Counted from the stretch's first letter, positions 28,127-36,671 are shown. The stretch is 53,365 nucleotides of DNA from Acidimicrobiia bacterium (GCA_024421085.1 JAHQYN010000009.1:1-53365); one strand, 5' to 3'. The notes: generated by a model from the sequence alone, not told the origin. Made by a program: numbers and translations.

Positions 28127-29893
28127 TTGCCGAAGTTGAACTCGGGAGGACCCGACCGCAAGGTCGTGCGGGTTGTTCCCGATGTGTTGGGGATCACCAG
28201 GGAGTTCGACTATTACGTTCCCGATGCGTGGTGCCGCGATGGCCGCGCCGAGCGGCTGGGCGTGGGTTCGATGGTGCGGGTGTCTCTGGCGGGACGGCGG
28301 GTGGGTGCCTGGGTGTGCGCTCTCGATGTAGAGCCGCCCCAGGGAGTGGAACTGGCCCCGTTGAAGACGCTGCGCGGCATCGGGCCCGACGCAGAGATGC
28401 TGGAGTTGGCTTCCTGGGCGGCGTGGCGTTGGGCCAACAGCAGAGTGAAGTTCCTGCGTGCTGCCTCACCGCCCTCGATGCTCGCGGGAGTGCCGCGGGG
28501 CGCGAGCCGCGAACCTGTGCCGTGCGGCCCCGCAGACGTGTTCTCGCAGGCATTCGAGTTGGCTCGACAACGCGGTGTTGCTGTGGTCAGGACCCCGCCT
28601 GGCAGCAACGACGTGTCGTTGGCTCTGGAAGCTTGCAGGGGGGGCGATGCCTTGCTGCTGCTCGCAGACTCCGCTAGGGCCCGTCGCCTGGGGATCGCCT
28701 TGCGCCGCGCCGGCGTCAAGATCGCCCTGGGGGCTCAGGAGTGGTCTGTGGCCGCCAGTGGTGCCACGGTGGTCGGGACTCGGTCGGCGGTCTGGATGCC
28801 CATGCCGCGACTGTCGGCGGTGGTGGTCTTCGACGAGCACGATGAGTCGCACACCGAGCAGTCGACTCCTGCCTGGAACGCTCGCGAGGCCGCCCTGGAG
28901 CGGGCCCGCCGCCGCGGCGTGCCGGTCGTGCTCAGTTCTCCGGTGCCGTCACTCGAGGCTCTGCGCTGCGGTCCGCTGCTGCGGCCCGACCGCGCCGCGG
29001 AGAGGTCGGGTTGGCCGCGGGTGGAAGTCTTCGATCGTCGCACCGAGGACCCGGCGAGGGTGGGCCTGTTCGCCGAGGGTGTCGCCGCGGTGCTCCGCGG
29101 CGAGGGTCGGGTCGTCTGTGTGCTGAATCGCCGGGGACGCTCTCGGCTGTTGGCCTGCGCGGCCTGCGGCGAGCTGGTGCGCACCGTCGACGGTGCCTCG
29201 CCCATGGTGCTTGAAGACTCCGAGCTTCGTTCGCCTGACGGCAGCGAGGTGCGCCCGCCGCTGTGCGCCCTTTGCGGCGACACCCGTCTAAAGAACCTCC
29301 GGGCCGGGGTGACCCGCGCCAGAGAAGAGTTGGAGGCCCTTGTCGGCGAGGCAGTCGACGAGGTGACCGCGTCGACCGTGGCACCGCCGGCGAGCCGAGT
29401 GGTGATCGGAACCGAAGCGGTGCTGCACCGTCTCGAAGCCGCAGATGTTGTCGTGTTCTTGGACCTCGACCAGGAACTTCTTGCGCCCCGCCAGAGAGCC
29501 GTGGAACAGACGATGGCGCTGTTGGCACGGGCTGCCCGTCTGCTGGGTCCGCGCCACTCCGGCGGGTGCCTCGTGCTCCAGACCCGCCAACCGGACCATG
29601 AGGTTGTGCGGGCAGTTAGGCGCGCCGACCCGTCGATCGTGGCGGTCGCCGAGCGCGATCGGCGCAGGTCCCTGGGGATCGCGCCCTACGGAGCGCAGGT
29701 ACTGGTCTCCGGTGCAGGCGCCGCAGAGTTCATCGGCGCGCTGGGCAACCCCGCCGGGGTTCGAGTCCTCGGCCCCTCCCACGACCGCTGGTTGTTGCAG
29801 GCCGACACCCGTGAGCCGCTCCTTGATGCCCTCGAAGCCACGCCCCGCCCCGACAGCCGTCTGCGGATAGAGGTCGACCCCCTGCGAGTGTGA
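28127..29893 (+). CDS. priA: PriA-like primosomal protein N' lacking helicase motifs
   Basis: PriA restarts stalled replication forks. The 588-residue protein keeps the N-terminal DNA-binding domain (VVPDVLGITREFDYYVPD). The Walker A site is degenerate: VVRTPPGSNDVS (about residues 150-163) replaces the usual GSGKT. The DEEH box reads FDEHDE, and only two CxxC pairs remain (CAAC at about 343 and CALC at about 380) where helicase-type PriA has four. This matches the actinobacterial annotation of a primosomal protein probably without helicase activity. TTG 28127 is the only start near the conserved N-terminus. The stop region is copied in the tandem array that follows. Confidence 0.9.
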   Translation: MPKLNSGGPDRKVVRVVPDVLGITREFDYYVPDAWCRDGRAERLGVGSMVRVSLAGRRVGAWVCALDVEPPQGVELAPLKTLRGIGPDAEMLELASWAAWRWANSRVKFLRAASPPSMLAGVPRGASREPVPCGPADVFSQAFELARQRGVAVVRTPPGSNDVSLALEACRGGDALLLLADSARARRLGIALRRAGVKIALGAQEWSVAASGATVVGTRSAVWMPMPRLSAVVVFDEHDESHTEQSTPAWNAREAALERARRRGVPVVLSSPVPSLEALRCGPLLRPDRAAERSGWPRVEVFDRRTEDPARVGLFAEGVAAVLRGEGRVVCVLNRRGRSRLLACAACGELVRTVDGASPMVLEDSELRSPDGSEVRPPLCALCGDTRLKNLRAGVTRAREELEALVGEAVDEVTASTVAPPASRVVIGTEAVLHRLEAADVVVFLDLDQELLAPRQRAVEQTMALLARAARLLGPRHSGGCLVLQTRQPDHEVVRAVRRADPSIVAVAERDRRRSLGIAPYGAQVLVSGAGAAEFIGALGNPAGVRVLGPSHDRWLLQADTREPLLDALEATPRPDSRLRIEVDPLRV

Positions 29894-30078
29894 GGCCCGG
29901 CCGGTGCGTCTGCGGGCCTGGGCGATGCCTCGGGTCGACCCCCTGCGAGTGTGAGGCCCGGCCTGTGCGTCTGCGGGCCTGGGCGATGCCTCGGGTCGAC
30001 CCCCTGCGAGTGTGAGGCCCGGCCGGTGCGTCTGCGGGCCTGGGCGATGCCTCGGGTCGACCCCCTGCGAGTGTGAGG
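29873..30078. repeat. 61-base tandem repeat including the priA stop
   Basis: About 3.4 copies of a 61-base unit start within priA: each carries GTCGACCCCCTGCGAGTGTGA, the first giving the final codons (VDPLRV) and stop. The unit contains a strong hairpin (GGCCCG with CGGGCC, flanked by GAGGC and GCCTC), so the array repeats a terminator-like structure three times between convergent genes. Copies differ by one base or so. Confidence 0.93.
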
Positions 30079-30087
30079 CTCAAGAAG

Positions 30088-30621
30088 CTACTGCTGGGGT
30101 CTTGACGTCCAGTTGGTCCGGCGGGTCTCGTAGAGGGCGATCGCGGTGGCGATCGCGACGTTGAGAGAGCCGACCTTGCCGAGTTGGGGGATGAAGGCGA
30201 TGTCGTCGCAGACTTCGAGCGTGTCGGGCCTGATCCCTCGGTCCTCGTGGCCGATCACCAGAGCTGTGTCGCCGGACAGATCGGTGTCGTGAAGCGGTGT
30301 CGCATCGCTGGTGAGCTCGACTGCGACCACCCGGTAGCCGTTGGCCCGCGCCGCGGTCACGGCCGCAGGACCTGAGTCGATCTCCGTCCAACTCAGGTAG
30401 CGGGCGCTTCCCAGAGCGGTCTTGTCGACTTTGTCGTGGTCGGGGGAGGTGCCTTTGGCGATCCACAGGTGATCGACCCGCTGCGCAGCCGCAGTGCGAA
30501 CGATCGACCCGACGTTGAACGGGTTGGCCACGCCGTCGAGGATCAGGGCCAGCCGGCCTGTGGTGCGCCGACGCCAGGAACGGTGCAGCCGTTTCATGCC
30601 CGTGCCGTCGAGTTGTGGCAC
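30088..30621 (-). CDS. TrmH/SpoU-family RNA 2'-O-methyltransferase
   Basis: The 177-residue protein has the SPOUT trefoil-knot motifs: LILDGVANPFNVGSIVRTAAA (motif 1), LVIGHEDRGI (motif 2) and FIPQLGKVGSLNVAIATAIALYE (motif 3). It is a minimal, TrmL/TrmH-like enzyme that methylates ribose in tRNA or rRNA; the target cannot be read from sequence. GTG 30621 shares one base with the stop of the upstream methyltransferase gene. An ATG at 30597 is the alternative start. Confidence 0.85.
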   Translation of the reverse strand: MPQLDGTGMKRLHRSWRRRTTGRLALILDGVANPFNVGSIVRTAAAQRVDHLWIAKGTSPDHDKVDKTALGSARYLSWTEIDSGPAAVTAARANGYRVVAVELTSDATPLHDTDLSGDTALVIGHEDRGIRPDTLEVCDDIAFIPQLGKVGSLNVAIATAIALYETRRTNWTSRPQQ

Positions 30622-31229
30622 TAGTCCTCCCGCGGTTCGACTTCGAGTATGCGATAACCCGAGCGGCTGACCAACCGAATTGTCGGGAATCCTTGGTCGC
30701 TGAGCCAACACCCCAGAGAATCGCTGCCCAGGTGCTTCTGCACGACGAGATGGGCCCGGCCGTTCGGGCTCAAGCGGCTGAGCCACGTCTCAAGCAGTTG
30801 ATGCAACGCTGGCTTCCCGATCCGGATCGGTGGGTTCGACAGGATTCGGTCGAAACGAACGCTCTTTGGCAGCTCAGTGGGCGAGGCGACGGTGATGCGG
30901 TCGCCGGTGCCTATCGCCTGAGCATTGAGCTCGGTGAGGGCCAGAGCGCGGGTATTGGTGTCGACAGCCCAGACTCGACCCGTCGCGGTTCGCAGCGCAG
31001 TGACGCAGGCAATGGGCCCCCAGCCGCAGCCGAGGTCGAGGGCCACTTCGTCGTCGCTGACCCGAGGAGTCTCCGTCAACAGCAATTTTGTGCCGGGATC
31101 GAGCCGACCTGAGGAAAACACTCCCCGGTCTGAGGTGAGTGTGACGGACAGGTCGACGAGGTTGATCTCGACCCGTGAAGGTTCGGAGGCTGCCTTCGGG
31201 TCTTGATCGAAATAGTGAGCCGTCCCCAC
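30621..31229 (-). CDS. RsmC-like class I rRNA guanine-N2 methyltransferase
   Basis: The 202-residue protein has FSSGRLDPGTKLLL, the SAM motif LDLGCGWGPIA and the catalytic SNPPIR motif. These mark single-domain RsmC/RlmG-like N2-guanine methyltransferases. GTG 31229 is preceded at seven bases by a TACGGT box, so the mRNA is probably leaderless. It forms a two-gene RNA-modification operon with the SpoU gene. Confidence 0.88.
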   Translation of the reverse strand: MGTAHYFDQDPKAASEPSRVEINLVDLSVTLTSDRGVFSSGRLDPGTKLLLTETPRVSDDEVALDLGCGWGPIACVTALRTATGRVWAVDTNTRALALTELNAQAIGTGDRITVASPTELPKSVRFDRILSNPPIRIGKPALHQLLETWLSRLSPNGRAHLVVQKHLGSDSLGCWLSDQGFPTIRLVSRSGYRILEVEPRED

Positions 31230-31236
31230 AGACGCG

Positions 31237-31242
31237 ACCGTA
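31237..31242 (-). promoter_or_regulatory. -10 box for the leaderless rsmC-like gene
   Basis: On the minus strand TACGGT (31242-31237) ends seven bases before the GTG at 31229. Confidence 0.45.
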
Positions 31243-31247
31243 CTGCA

Positions 31248-31355
31248 CCCTCAACGCCGACGGCGCAGATCTTTCGGTTGGCCCTCAATCCTGAACCACG
31301 AGGCGAGTGTTTTGGTCAGCCCTCAACGCCAACGGCGCAGATCTTTCGGTTAGCC
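31248..31355. repeat. 36-base direct repeat upstream of def
   Basis: 31248-31283 and 31320-31355 match at all but two positions. The second copy contains the -10 box TAGCCT used by def; the first has TGGCCC there. The bases between may be a decayed third copy. Confidence 0.8.
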
Positions 31356-31356
31356 T
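31351..31356 (+). promoter_or_regulatory. -10 box for leaderless def
   Basis: TAGCCT ends six bases before the GTG at 31363; there is no ribosome-binding site. Confidence 0.5.
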
Positions 31357-31362
31357 GAACGG

Positions 31363-31953
31363 GTGAGCAGTTACGATATTCGCGTCATTGGGGATCCCGT
31401 GTTGCGCCAGAGTGCGCGTCGGATAACTGACATCGACGGGGCGCTGGTGCGACTCGCCGACAACATGATCGAGACGATGTACGCAGCGCCGGGCATCGGG
31501 CTCGCGGCGCCTCAGGTCGGAGTGCAGAAACGGCTGTTTGTCTGGGACATGGGCGAGGGACCGCAGGTGATCGTCAACCCCGAGATCATCGAATCGGACG
31601 GCGAATGGCTCTATGACGAGGCATGCCTGTCGGTTCCCGGGCTGTCCTGGGAGATAGTCCGCCCCAAGACGGTCCACCTAGTCGGCCGCGACCTCGACGG
31701 CAACGAGACGTCGTTCGAAGCCGACGAACTGGAGGCGAGGCTGTTTCAGCACGAGATCGACCATCTCGACGGCACCCTGCTGATTGAGCGGCTCGACTCC
31801 GATGCCCGCAAGACCGCGCTCAAGACGATCCGCGACCTGCAACTGACGGAGGCCATGCCGACCACACGAGCCGTCGCATCACGGCGCCCCGCGAATTCGA
31901 GCGGCGAGACTGCGAGTGCTGAAGCTGCGAGTAGACCGCTCAGGCTGCCGTGA
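31363..31953 (+). CDS. def: Peptide deformylase
   Basis: It removes the formyl group from nascent N-terminal Met. The 196-residue protein has the three motifs: GIGLAAPQ, EACLSVPG (family EGCLS, with the metal Cys) and HEIDHLDG (His ligands and Glu). The C-terminal 30 residues are Ala/Ser/Arg-rich and unconserved. GTG 31363 is preceded by a promoter box only, so the start is probably leaderless. The stop overlaps the fmt GTG, which couples deformylase with formyltransferase as in many bacteria. Confidence 0.96.
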   Translation: MSSYDIRVIGDPVLRQSARRITDIDGALVRLADNMIETMYAAPGIGLAAPQVGVQKRLFVWDMGEGPQVIVNPEIIESDGEWLYDEACLSVPGLSWEIVRPKTVHLVGRDLDGNETSFEADELEARLFQHEIDHLDGTLLIERLDSDARKTALKTIRDLQLTEAMPTTRAVASRRPANSSGETASAEAASRPLRLP

Positions 31954-32852
31954 CCATTCCGCCACCGGCGGAGATTCGACGCATCGTCTATCTGGGAACG
32001 CCCGCCACCGCGGTGCCGCCCCTGCGCGCGCTGTGCCGTGCCGGCTACGAGATACCGCTGGTCGTGTCACGCCCCGACACCCGGAGGGGACGGGGCGCGT
32101 CGTTCTCGCCGAGCCCGGTGAAAGCCGCGGCGCTCGACCTCGGTCTGGAAGTGAGCGACGACATTGGGGACCTGTCAGAGGTCGGCGCCGACCTCGGCGT
32201 GGTGGTTGCCTACGGTGAGATCATCCCGGCGGCGCTCCTCGAAGAGTTGGCGTTGGTCAACCTCCATTTCTCATTGCTGCCGCGTTGGCGCGGCGCCGCA
32301 CCGATAGAACGGGCGCTGCTTGCAGGCGATGAAGTCACCGGCGTGTCGCTGATGGCCCTCGAGGAGGGCCTCGACACCGGTGCCGTCTACACCACGGCTG
32401 AAACGCCGATCGACCCCGACGAGGACTGCCACACCTTGCGAGACCGGCTCGTGTCTCTCGGCACCGAACTGTTGGTCGAGTCGCTCTCAGAGGGGCTCGG
32501 CGAGCCGCAGCCGCAGCTCGGCGATCCGCTCTACGCCGCCAAGATCTCCGCGCAGGACCGCCATATCGACTGGACCCGACCGGCCGTCGAGATCCACCGA
32601 CGGGTGCGTGTCGGCGGCGCTTGGACCAGCTTTCGCGGCCGGCATTTCAAGGTCTGGCGCACCGCACCCGTGGAAGCCCCGGTTGTCGGCGTGCCGCCCG
32701 ACGCGCCGGCCGGATCGATCAGCGGGCAGTTCGTGGCGACGGGCGAGGGGCTGATTGAGCTGCTTGAGGTACAGGCGCAGGGTCGGACACGTCAAGTTGC
32801 GTCCGCCTGGCGCAACGGAGCCAAGCTCACCCCCGCAGACCGGTTCGACTGA
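31950..32852 (+). CDS. fmt: Methionyl-tRNA formyltransferase
   Basis: It formylates initiator Met-tRNA with 10-formyltetrahydrofolate. The 300-residue protein has IVYLGTPATAVPPLRAL at the start and the catalytic segment NLHFSLLPRWRGAAPIERA (Asn, His). A C-terminal tRNA-binding OB-like domain runs from YAAKISAQDRHIDW to the end. The N-terminus fits the family. GTG 31950 overlaps the def stop. Confidence 0.95.
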   Translation: MTIPPPAEIRRIVYLGTPATAVPPLRALCRAGYEIPLVVSRPDTRRGRGASFSPSPVKAAALDLGLEVSDDIGDLSEVGADLGVVVAYGEIIPAALLEELALVNLHFSLLPRWRGAAPIERALLAGDEVTGVSLMALEEGLDTGAVYTTAETPIDPDEDCHTLRDRLVSLGTELLVESLSEGLGEPQPQLGDPLYAAKISAQDRHIDWTRPAVEIHRRVRVGGAWTSFRGRHFKVWRTAPVEAPVVGVPPDAPAGSISGQFVATGEGLIELLEVQAQGRTRQVASAWRNGAKLTPADRFD

Positions 32853-32857
32853 GACAC

Positions 32858-34123
32858 ATGGCAGACTCCTCTGAGTCCGCTGGGCCTCCGCCGTCCGCTG
32901 GGCCTCCGCCGTCCGCTGGGGCTCTGCCGTCCGCTGGCGCTCTGCCGTCCGCTGGGGCTCTGCCGTCCGCTGGGGCTCTGCCGTCCGCTGGGGCTCTGCC
33001 GCCCGCAGACGCCCGCCGGACCGCGGTCGAAGCTGTGGTCCGCATCGAGTCTGGCGGTGCCTACGCCAACGTGCTGCTGCCGAAGATGCTCGCTGAGACT
33101 GAGCTTGAAGCCCGCGACAGGAGACTGGTGACCGAACTGGTCTTCGGGTCCACTCGACGCAAGCGGGCCCTTGACCATGTCGTGGACCGGTACCTGGTGG
33201 CCGATCCGCCCCCGCTCGCCCGCGCCGCCCTGCGCATCGGCGCACATCAGCTCATTGAGATGGGCACACCACCGCACGCCGCAGTGTCGGCGACCGTGCA
33301 GGCGACCCCGAAGAGGTTCCGCGGGCTGGTCAACGCGGTTCTGCGAAAGGTCGCGGCCGCGGCTTCGGCCGGTATCGAATATCCGAGCCGGGCAGTCGCG
33401 TTGAGCTATCCGGACTGGATTGTGGCGCTGTTGTGCACCGAACTGGGCGAACAGCGCGCCCTGGATGCTCTGAGTGCGATGAACCTCCCGGCGCGCAGCC
33501 ATCGTCGCGAGGACGGCTACGTCCAGGACCAGAGCTCGCAGCAGGTCGCTGCGGTCGTTCCGGCCGCGCGCGGTGACCTGGTGCTGGACCTCTGCGCCGC
33601 CCCGGGCGGCAAGTCGACAGAGATCGCCGGCCGGGGAGCGGCGGTGGTCGCGGTGGACCTGCAGCCCGGCCGCGCCGGTCTGGTCGCAAGCAACGCCCAG
33701 CGCCTCGGGTGCAGCCGTCGACTCGAAGGCAACGGTGTCGCGGTCGTGGTAGCCGACGGCACTGCACCGCCGTTTCGGCGCGGCACCTTCGATGCCGTGC
33801 TGGTCGACGCACCGTGTTCGGGTCTGGCTGCGCTGCGTCGCCGCCCCGATGCCCGCTGGCGGATAAGGCCCGCCGACATCAGCGTCCTGGCCGCTCTGCA
33901 GCGAAGACTGCTGGAGAGCGCTGCGCCGCTGGTGGCACCGGGGGGAACGCTCGTCTACAGCGTCTGCACGCTCAGTCTCGCAGAGACATCCGAGGTCGTC
34001 GCGGCGACCGGCGCAGAACTCGCTGCGCTCGGTTTCAGCGCGCAGCCAAGCAGTCTGCTGGTACCCACCGCGGACCGCGACGGCATGTTCTGGTCAGTCT
34101 GGACCCGCAGCGCAGATCGCTAG
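32858..34123 (+). CDS. rsmB: 16S rRNA cytosine-C5 methyltransferase RsmB/Sun with repeat N-terminus
   Basis: It methylates C967 of 16S rRNA. After a 48-residue N-terminal repeat (SAGPPP and SAGALP units) comes a NusB-like domain (RRTAVEAVVRIESGGAYAN, RLVTELVFGSTRRKRALD), then the methyltransferase domain with VLDLCAAPGGKSTEIAG, the catalytic Cys in DAPCSGL and the release Cys in YSVCTLS. Only the start of the protein is unusual: family members begin close to residue 50 here. Five bases separate fmt from the ATG. Confidence 0.94.
   Translation: MADSSESAGPPPSAGPPPSAGALPSAGALPSAGALPSAGALPSAGALPPADARRTAVEAVVRIESGGAYANVLLPKMLAETELEARDRRLVTELVFGSTRRKRALDHVVDRYLVADPPPLARAALRIGAHQLIEMGTPPHAAVSATVQATPKRFRGLVNAVLRKVAAAASAGIEYPSRAVALSYPDWIVALLCTELGEQRALDALSAMNLPARSHRREDGYVQDQSSQQVAAVVPAARGDLVLDLCAAPGGKSTEIAGRGAAVVAVDLQPGRAGLVASNAQRLGCSRRLEGNGVAVVVADGTAPPFRRGTFDAVLVDAPCSGLAALRRRPDARWRIRPADISVLAALQRRLLESAAPLVAPGGTLVYSVCTLSLAETSEVVAATGAELAALGFSAQPSSLLVPTADRDGMFWSVWTRSADR
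32876..33001 (+). repeat. In-frame 18-base tandem repeat at the rsmB 5' end (7 copies)
   Basis: Seven 18-base units of the form TCCGCTGGGGCTCTGCCG encode SAGALP (first two SAGPPP). They lie between the start codon and the conserved domain. Confidence 0.93.
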
Positions 34124-34164
34124 TCGGGACACCGCGCCGCGGGGCGCGTGCGTCAGGGCGCGTA

Positions 34165-34170
34165 TATCGT
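34165..34170 (+). promoter_or_regulatory. -10 box for the leaderless mog-like gene
   Basis: TATCGT ends six bases before the ATG at 34177; no ribosome-binding site is seen. Confidence 0.45.
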
Positions 34171-34176
34171 CGTGGT

Positions 34177-34725
34177 ATGGCCCACGATCACGGCGACGAT
34201 CCCCCCCACGGCCACAGGCACGGTCACGGCGCCGCTGAGGCGCCTCTGCGGGCGAAAGTCCTTACGGTCTCAGACGGTGTGGTGCATGGCACCCGGCAGG
34301 ACCGCTCCGGAGAGGCTCTGGAGACTCGCCTTAACGCAGCAGGCTGGACCGTCGCGCAACGGACGGTGACCGCCGACGGCGAGCGTCCCGTGGCCGAGAC
34401 CCTGACACGGCTGGCGCAGGGCTTCCACGGCCTGATCGTCACCACCGGCGGCACCGGGTTCGGGCCCCGCGACCAGACCCCCGAAGGCACCCGGGCAGTC
34501 ATCGATCGTGAGGCCCCGGGGTTGGCCGAGGTCATGCGGCTGGTGAATCCCCTCGGGCGGCTGAGCCGTGGTGTGGCCGGAACCCTCGGTACCGCCCTGA
34601 TCCTCAACACCCCGGGATCGTCGAAGGGATGCATCGAGACCGTCGAAGCGGTCCTTGATGTGCTCCCCCACGCGGTTCGGCTGCTGGTCGACAACGCCGA
34701 CCCCCACCCCCACAATCACAGTTAG
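34177..34725 (+). CDS. MogA/MoaB-family molybdopterin adenylyltransferase-like protein with His-rich ends
   Basis: The 182-residue protein has the MoaB/Mog fold motifs: VLTVSDGVVHGTRQDRSGEAL, the MPT-binding TTGGTGFGPRDQTPEGTRAVI and LNTPGSSKGCIETVEAVLDVLPHAV. The N-terminus (MAHDHGDDPPHGHRHGHG) and the C-terminus (PHPHNHS) are His-rich, which suggests metal binding. Family members adenylylate molybdopterin. The sequence alone does not separate MogA from MoaB. It starts a new transcript after rsmB and sits eight bases before ribD. Confidence 0.88.
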   Translation: MAHDHGDDPPHGHRHGHGAAEAPLRAKVLTVSDGVVHGTRQDRSGEALETRLNAAGWTVAQRTVTADGERPVAETLTRLAQGFHGLIVTTGGTGFGPRDQTPEGTRAVIDREAPGLAEVMRLVNPLGRLSRGVAGTLGTALILNTPGSSKGCIETVEAVLDVLPHAVRLLVDNADPHPHNHS

Positions 34726-34733
34726 ACGGGACT

Positions 34734-35849
34734 GTGCAGGTGGACCTCGACGAGCACTACATGGGGCTGGCGATCGAAGCGGCCCGACAGGCTCGGCATC
34801 GCAGCGCTCCGAACCCGTGGGTAGGGGCGGTGCTGGTCCAGACCGACGGCACGGTGGTGTCGGGTGCGACGAAGCCGCCCGGAGGTGCCCACGCCGAGGT
34901 TGTGGCCCTTGCCGAAGCCTCGCAGACCCGTGGAGCGACCCTCTACAGCACGCTTGAACCTTGCAATCATCGCGGTCGCACAGGCCCCTGCACGGAGGCA
35001 TTGATCCAAGCCGGGGTGACCCGGGTCGTCGGGGCGATCGAAGATCCGGACCCGTTGGTCGCCGGCCGCGGCTTCGAGCGTCTCCGTGCGGCCGACATAG
35101 AAGTCACCGTCGGTGTGCGGGCCGAGGAGGTCAACGCCCAGCTGCGGCCGTACCTGCACCATCGTCGAACCAACCGGCCATGGGTGGTGCTCAAGCTGGC
35201 GGCGACCCTCGACGGCCGCACAGCCGCGCCCGACTCGACGTCCAGGTGGATCACCGGTAGGGCCGCACGGACCGATGTTCACCACCTGAGAGCGGTCTCG
35301 GCCGCCATTGTCGTGGGTGCGGGCACTGTCCGCAGCGACGATCCGTCGTTGCGGGTGCGCCACTGGCCCGGAGACGACCGAAGCGTCGACCCCGGCGAGG
35401 TGGTGAGCCCCCGCCGTGTGGTTCTGGGCGCGGCCCCGGCCGACGCCAAGGTCCACCCCTGCCTCGAATGGCACGGCGAGCTCGATGACCTGCTGGTGCA
35501 CCTCGGCGACAGCGGAGTGGTGCAGTTGCTGGTGGAGGGCGGCCCGACCGTGGCCCACTCCTTCCACAGTGCGGGCTTGGTCGACCAGTACGTCGTCTAT
35601 CTGGCAGCGGCGGTCATGGGCGGCGACGATGGCGCCCCGCTGTTGCGCGGGCCCGGTGCGGCGACCATCGACGACCTCTGGCGTGGGCGCATCGAAGAGG
35701 TTCAGAAACTGGGAGACGACCTGCGCATCGACTTGGCGAAATCACCTCCCGGCGGCGCGGCGCGGCGCTACCCTCAGCGTGGTGTTGAGACTGGTCATCC
35801 CCAAGGGGTCGCTCGAGAAGGCGACGCTGGAACTCTTCGAGGCGGCTGA
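34734..35849 (+). CDS. ribD: Riboflavin biosynthesis deaminase/reductase RibD, overlapping hisG
   Basis: RibD performs the second and third steps of riboflavin synthesis. The 371-residue protein has the zinc site of the deaminase (HAEVVAL, about 52-58, and PCNHRGRTGPC, about 76-86) and a reductase domain with WVVLKLAATLDGRTAA, SRWITG and LLVEGGPTVAHSF. The conserved part ends near DDLRIDLAKS; the remaining roughly 35 residues are unlike the family and read through the hisG promoter and first 23 codons of hisG in another frame. The original stop was probably lost. The GTG at 34734 starts before the conserved core. Confidence 0.93.
   Translation: MQVDLDEHYMGLAIEAARQARHRSAPNPWVGAVLVQTDGTVVSGATKPPGGAHAEVVALAEASQTRGATLYSTLEPCNHRGRTGPCTEALIQAGVTRVVGAIEDPDPLVAGRGFERLRAADIEVTVGVRAEEVNAQLRPYLHHRRTNRPWVVLKLAATLDGRTAAPDSTSRWITGRAARTDVHHLRAVSAAIVVGAGTVRSDDPSLRVRHWPGDDRSVDPGEVVSPRRVVLGAAPADAKVHPCLEWHGELDDLLVHLGDSGVVQLLVEGGPTVAHSFHSAGLVDQYVVYLAAAVMGGDDGAPLLRGPGAATIDDLWRGRIEEVQKLGDDLRIDLAKSPPGGAARRYPQRGVETGHPQGVAREGDAGTLRGG
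35769..35774 (+). promoter_or_regulatory. -10 box for leaderless hisG
   Basis: TACCCT, inside the ribD reading frame, ends seven bases before the GTG at 35782. Confidence 0.45.
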
Positions 35850-36657
35850 CCTGAGTGTCGAGCGCGCTTCGGCCGTCGCCTACAAGGGCTCGATTGCCGA
35901 TCCGCGTATCGAGTCTGTTCGGATCCTGCGTCCCCAGGAGATTCCGGGATACGTCGCAGACGGGCTCTTCGATCTCGGGATCACCGGTCGAGACTGGATC
36001 GAGGAGACCGACAGCGAAGTCGAGAGCCTCGGGGAGCTCAAGTACTCCAAGGCGACTTCGCGCCCGATTCAGATTGTGTTGGCAGTTCCCCAGGGGTCGC
36101 CCTGGCAGTCGGTCGCGGACCTCCCCGACGGTGTCAGAGTGTCGACCGAGTATCCCGAGATCACTCGGCGGTTCTTCGAGGAGGCCGGCGTGGATACCGA
36201 CATCCGTCTCAGTTACGGAGCCACCGAGGCGAAGGTCCCCGACATCGTCGATCTGGTCGTCGACATCACCGAGACGGGACGGGCGCTGCGCGCCGCGGGC
36301 CTGCGAATCATCGAGACGCTGTGCATCTCCTACACCGAACTGATCGCCAACCCCGCATCGTTCGCCGATCCGGCCAAGGCGCACGCCATGCGTCAGATCA
36401 ACACGCTGCTGCAGGGCGTGCTCGAGGCTCGGGGCAAGGTGCTGGTCAAGATGAACGTACCGGCGGGGCGCCTCGACGAAGTCATCGAACTGCTTCCCTC
36501 CATGAAGGCCCCCACGGTCAACGAACTGTTTCGCGGCGCCGGGTATGCGGTTGAGACCGTTGTAGCCAAGTCTGAGATCAACATCTTGATCCCGGCACTG
36601 CGCGATCATGGGGCGAGCGACATTGTCGAGTTGCCGATCGCCAAGATCGTCGCCTGA
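35782..36657 (+). CDS. hisG: ATP phosphoribosyltransferase, long form
   Basis: HisG starts histidine synthesis from ATP and PRPP. The 291-residue protein has the catalytic part (LVIPKGSLEKATLELFEAAD, DLGITGRDWIEE, PRPP loop DLVVDITETGRALRAAGL) and the C-terminal domain of the long, histidine-inhibited form (VLVKMNVPAGRLDEVIELLP, ETVVAKSEINILIPALRD). Two tandem GTG codons (35779, 35782) and a TTG (35785) are possible starts; spacing from the promoter box favours 35782. No other his gene is in the window. Confidence 0.95.
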   Translation: MLRLVIPKGSLEKATLELFEAADLSVERASAVAYKGSIADPRIESVRILRPQEIPGYVADGLFDLGITGRDWIEETDSEVESLGELKYSKATSRPIQIVLAVPQGSPWQSVADLPDGVRVSTEYPEITRRFFEEAGVDTDIRLSYGATEAKVPDIVDLVVDITETGRALRAAGLRIIETLCISYTELIANPASFADPAKAHAMRQINTLLQGVLEARGKVLVKMNVPAGRLDEVIELLPSMKAPTVNELFRGAGYAVETVVAKSEINILIPALRDHGASDIVELPIAKIVA

Positions 36658-36671
36658 ACCCCGGTGGATCC

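Noticed and set aside
30621-31112. Plus-strand ORFs of 90-165 codons opposite the rsmC-like gene
   Set aside because: They are shadows: the minus strand encodes complete SAM-methyltransferase motifs.
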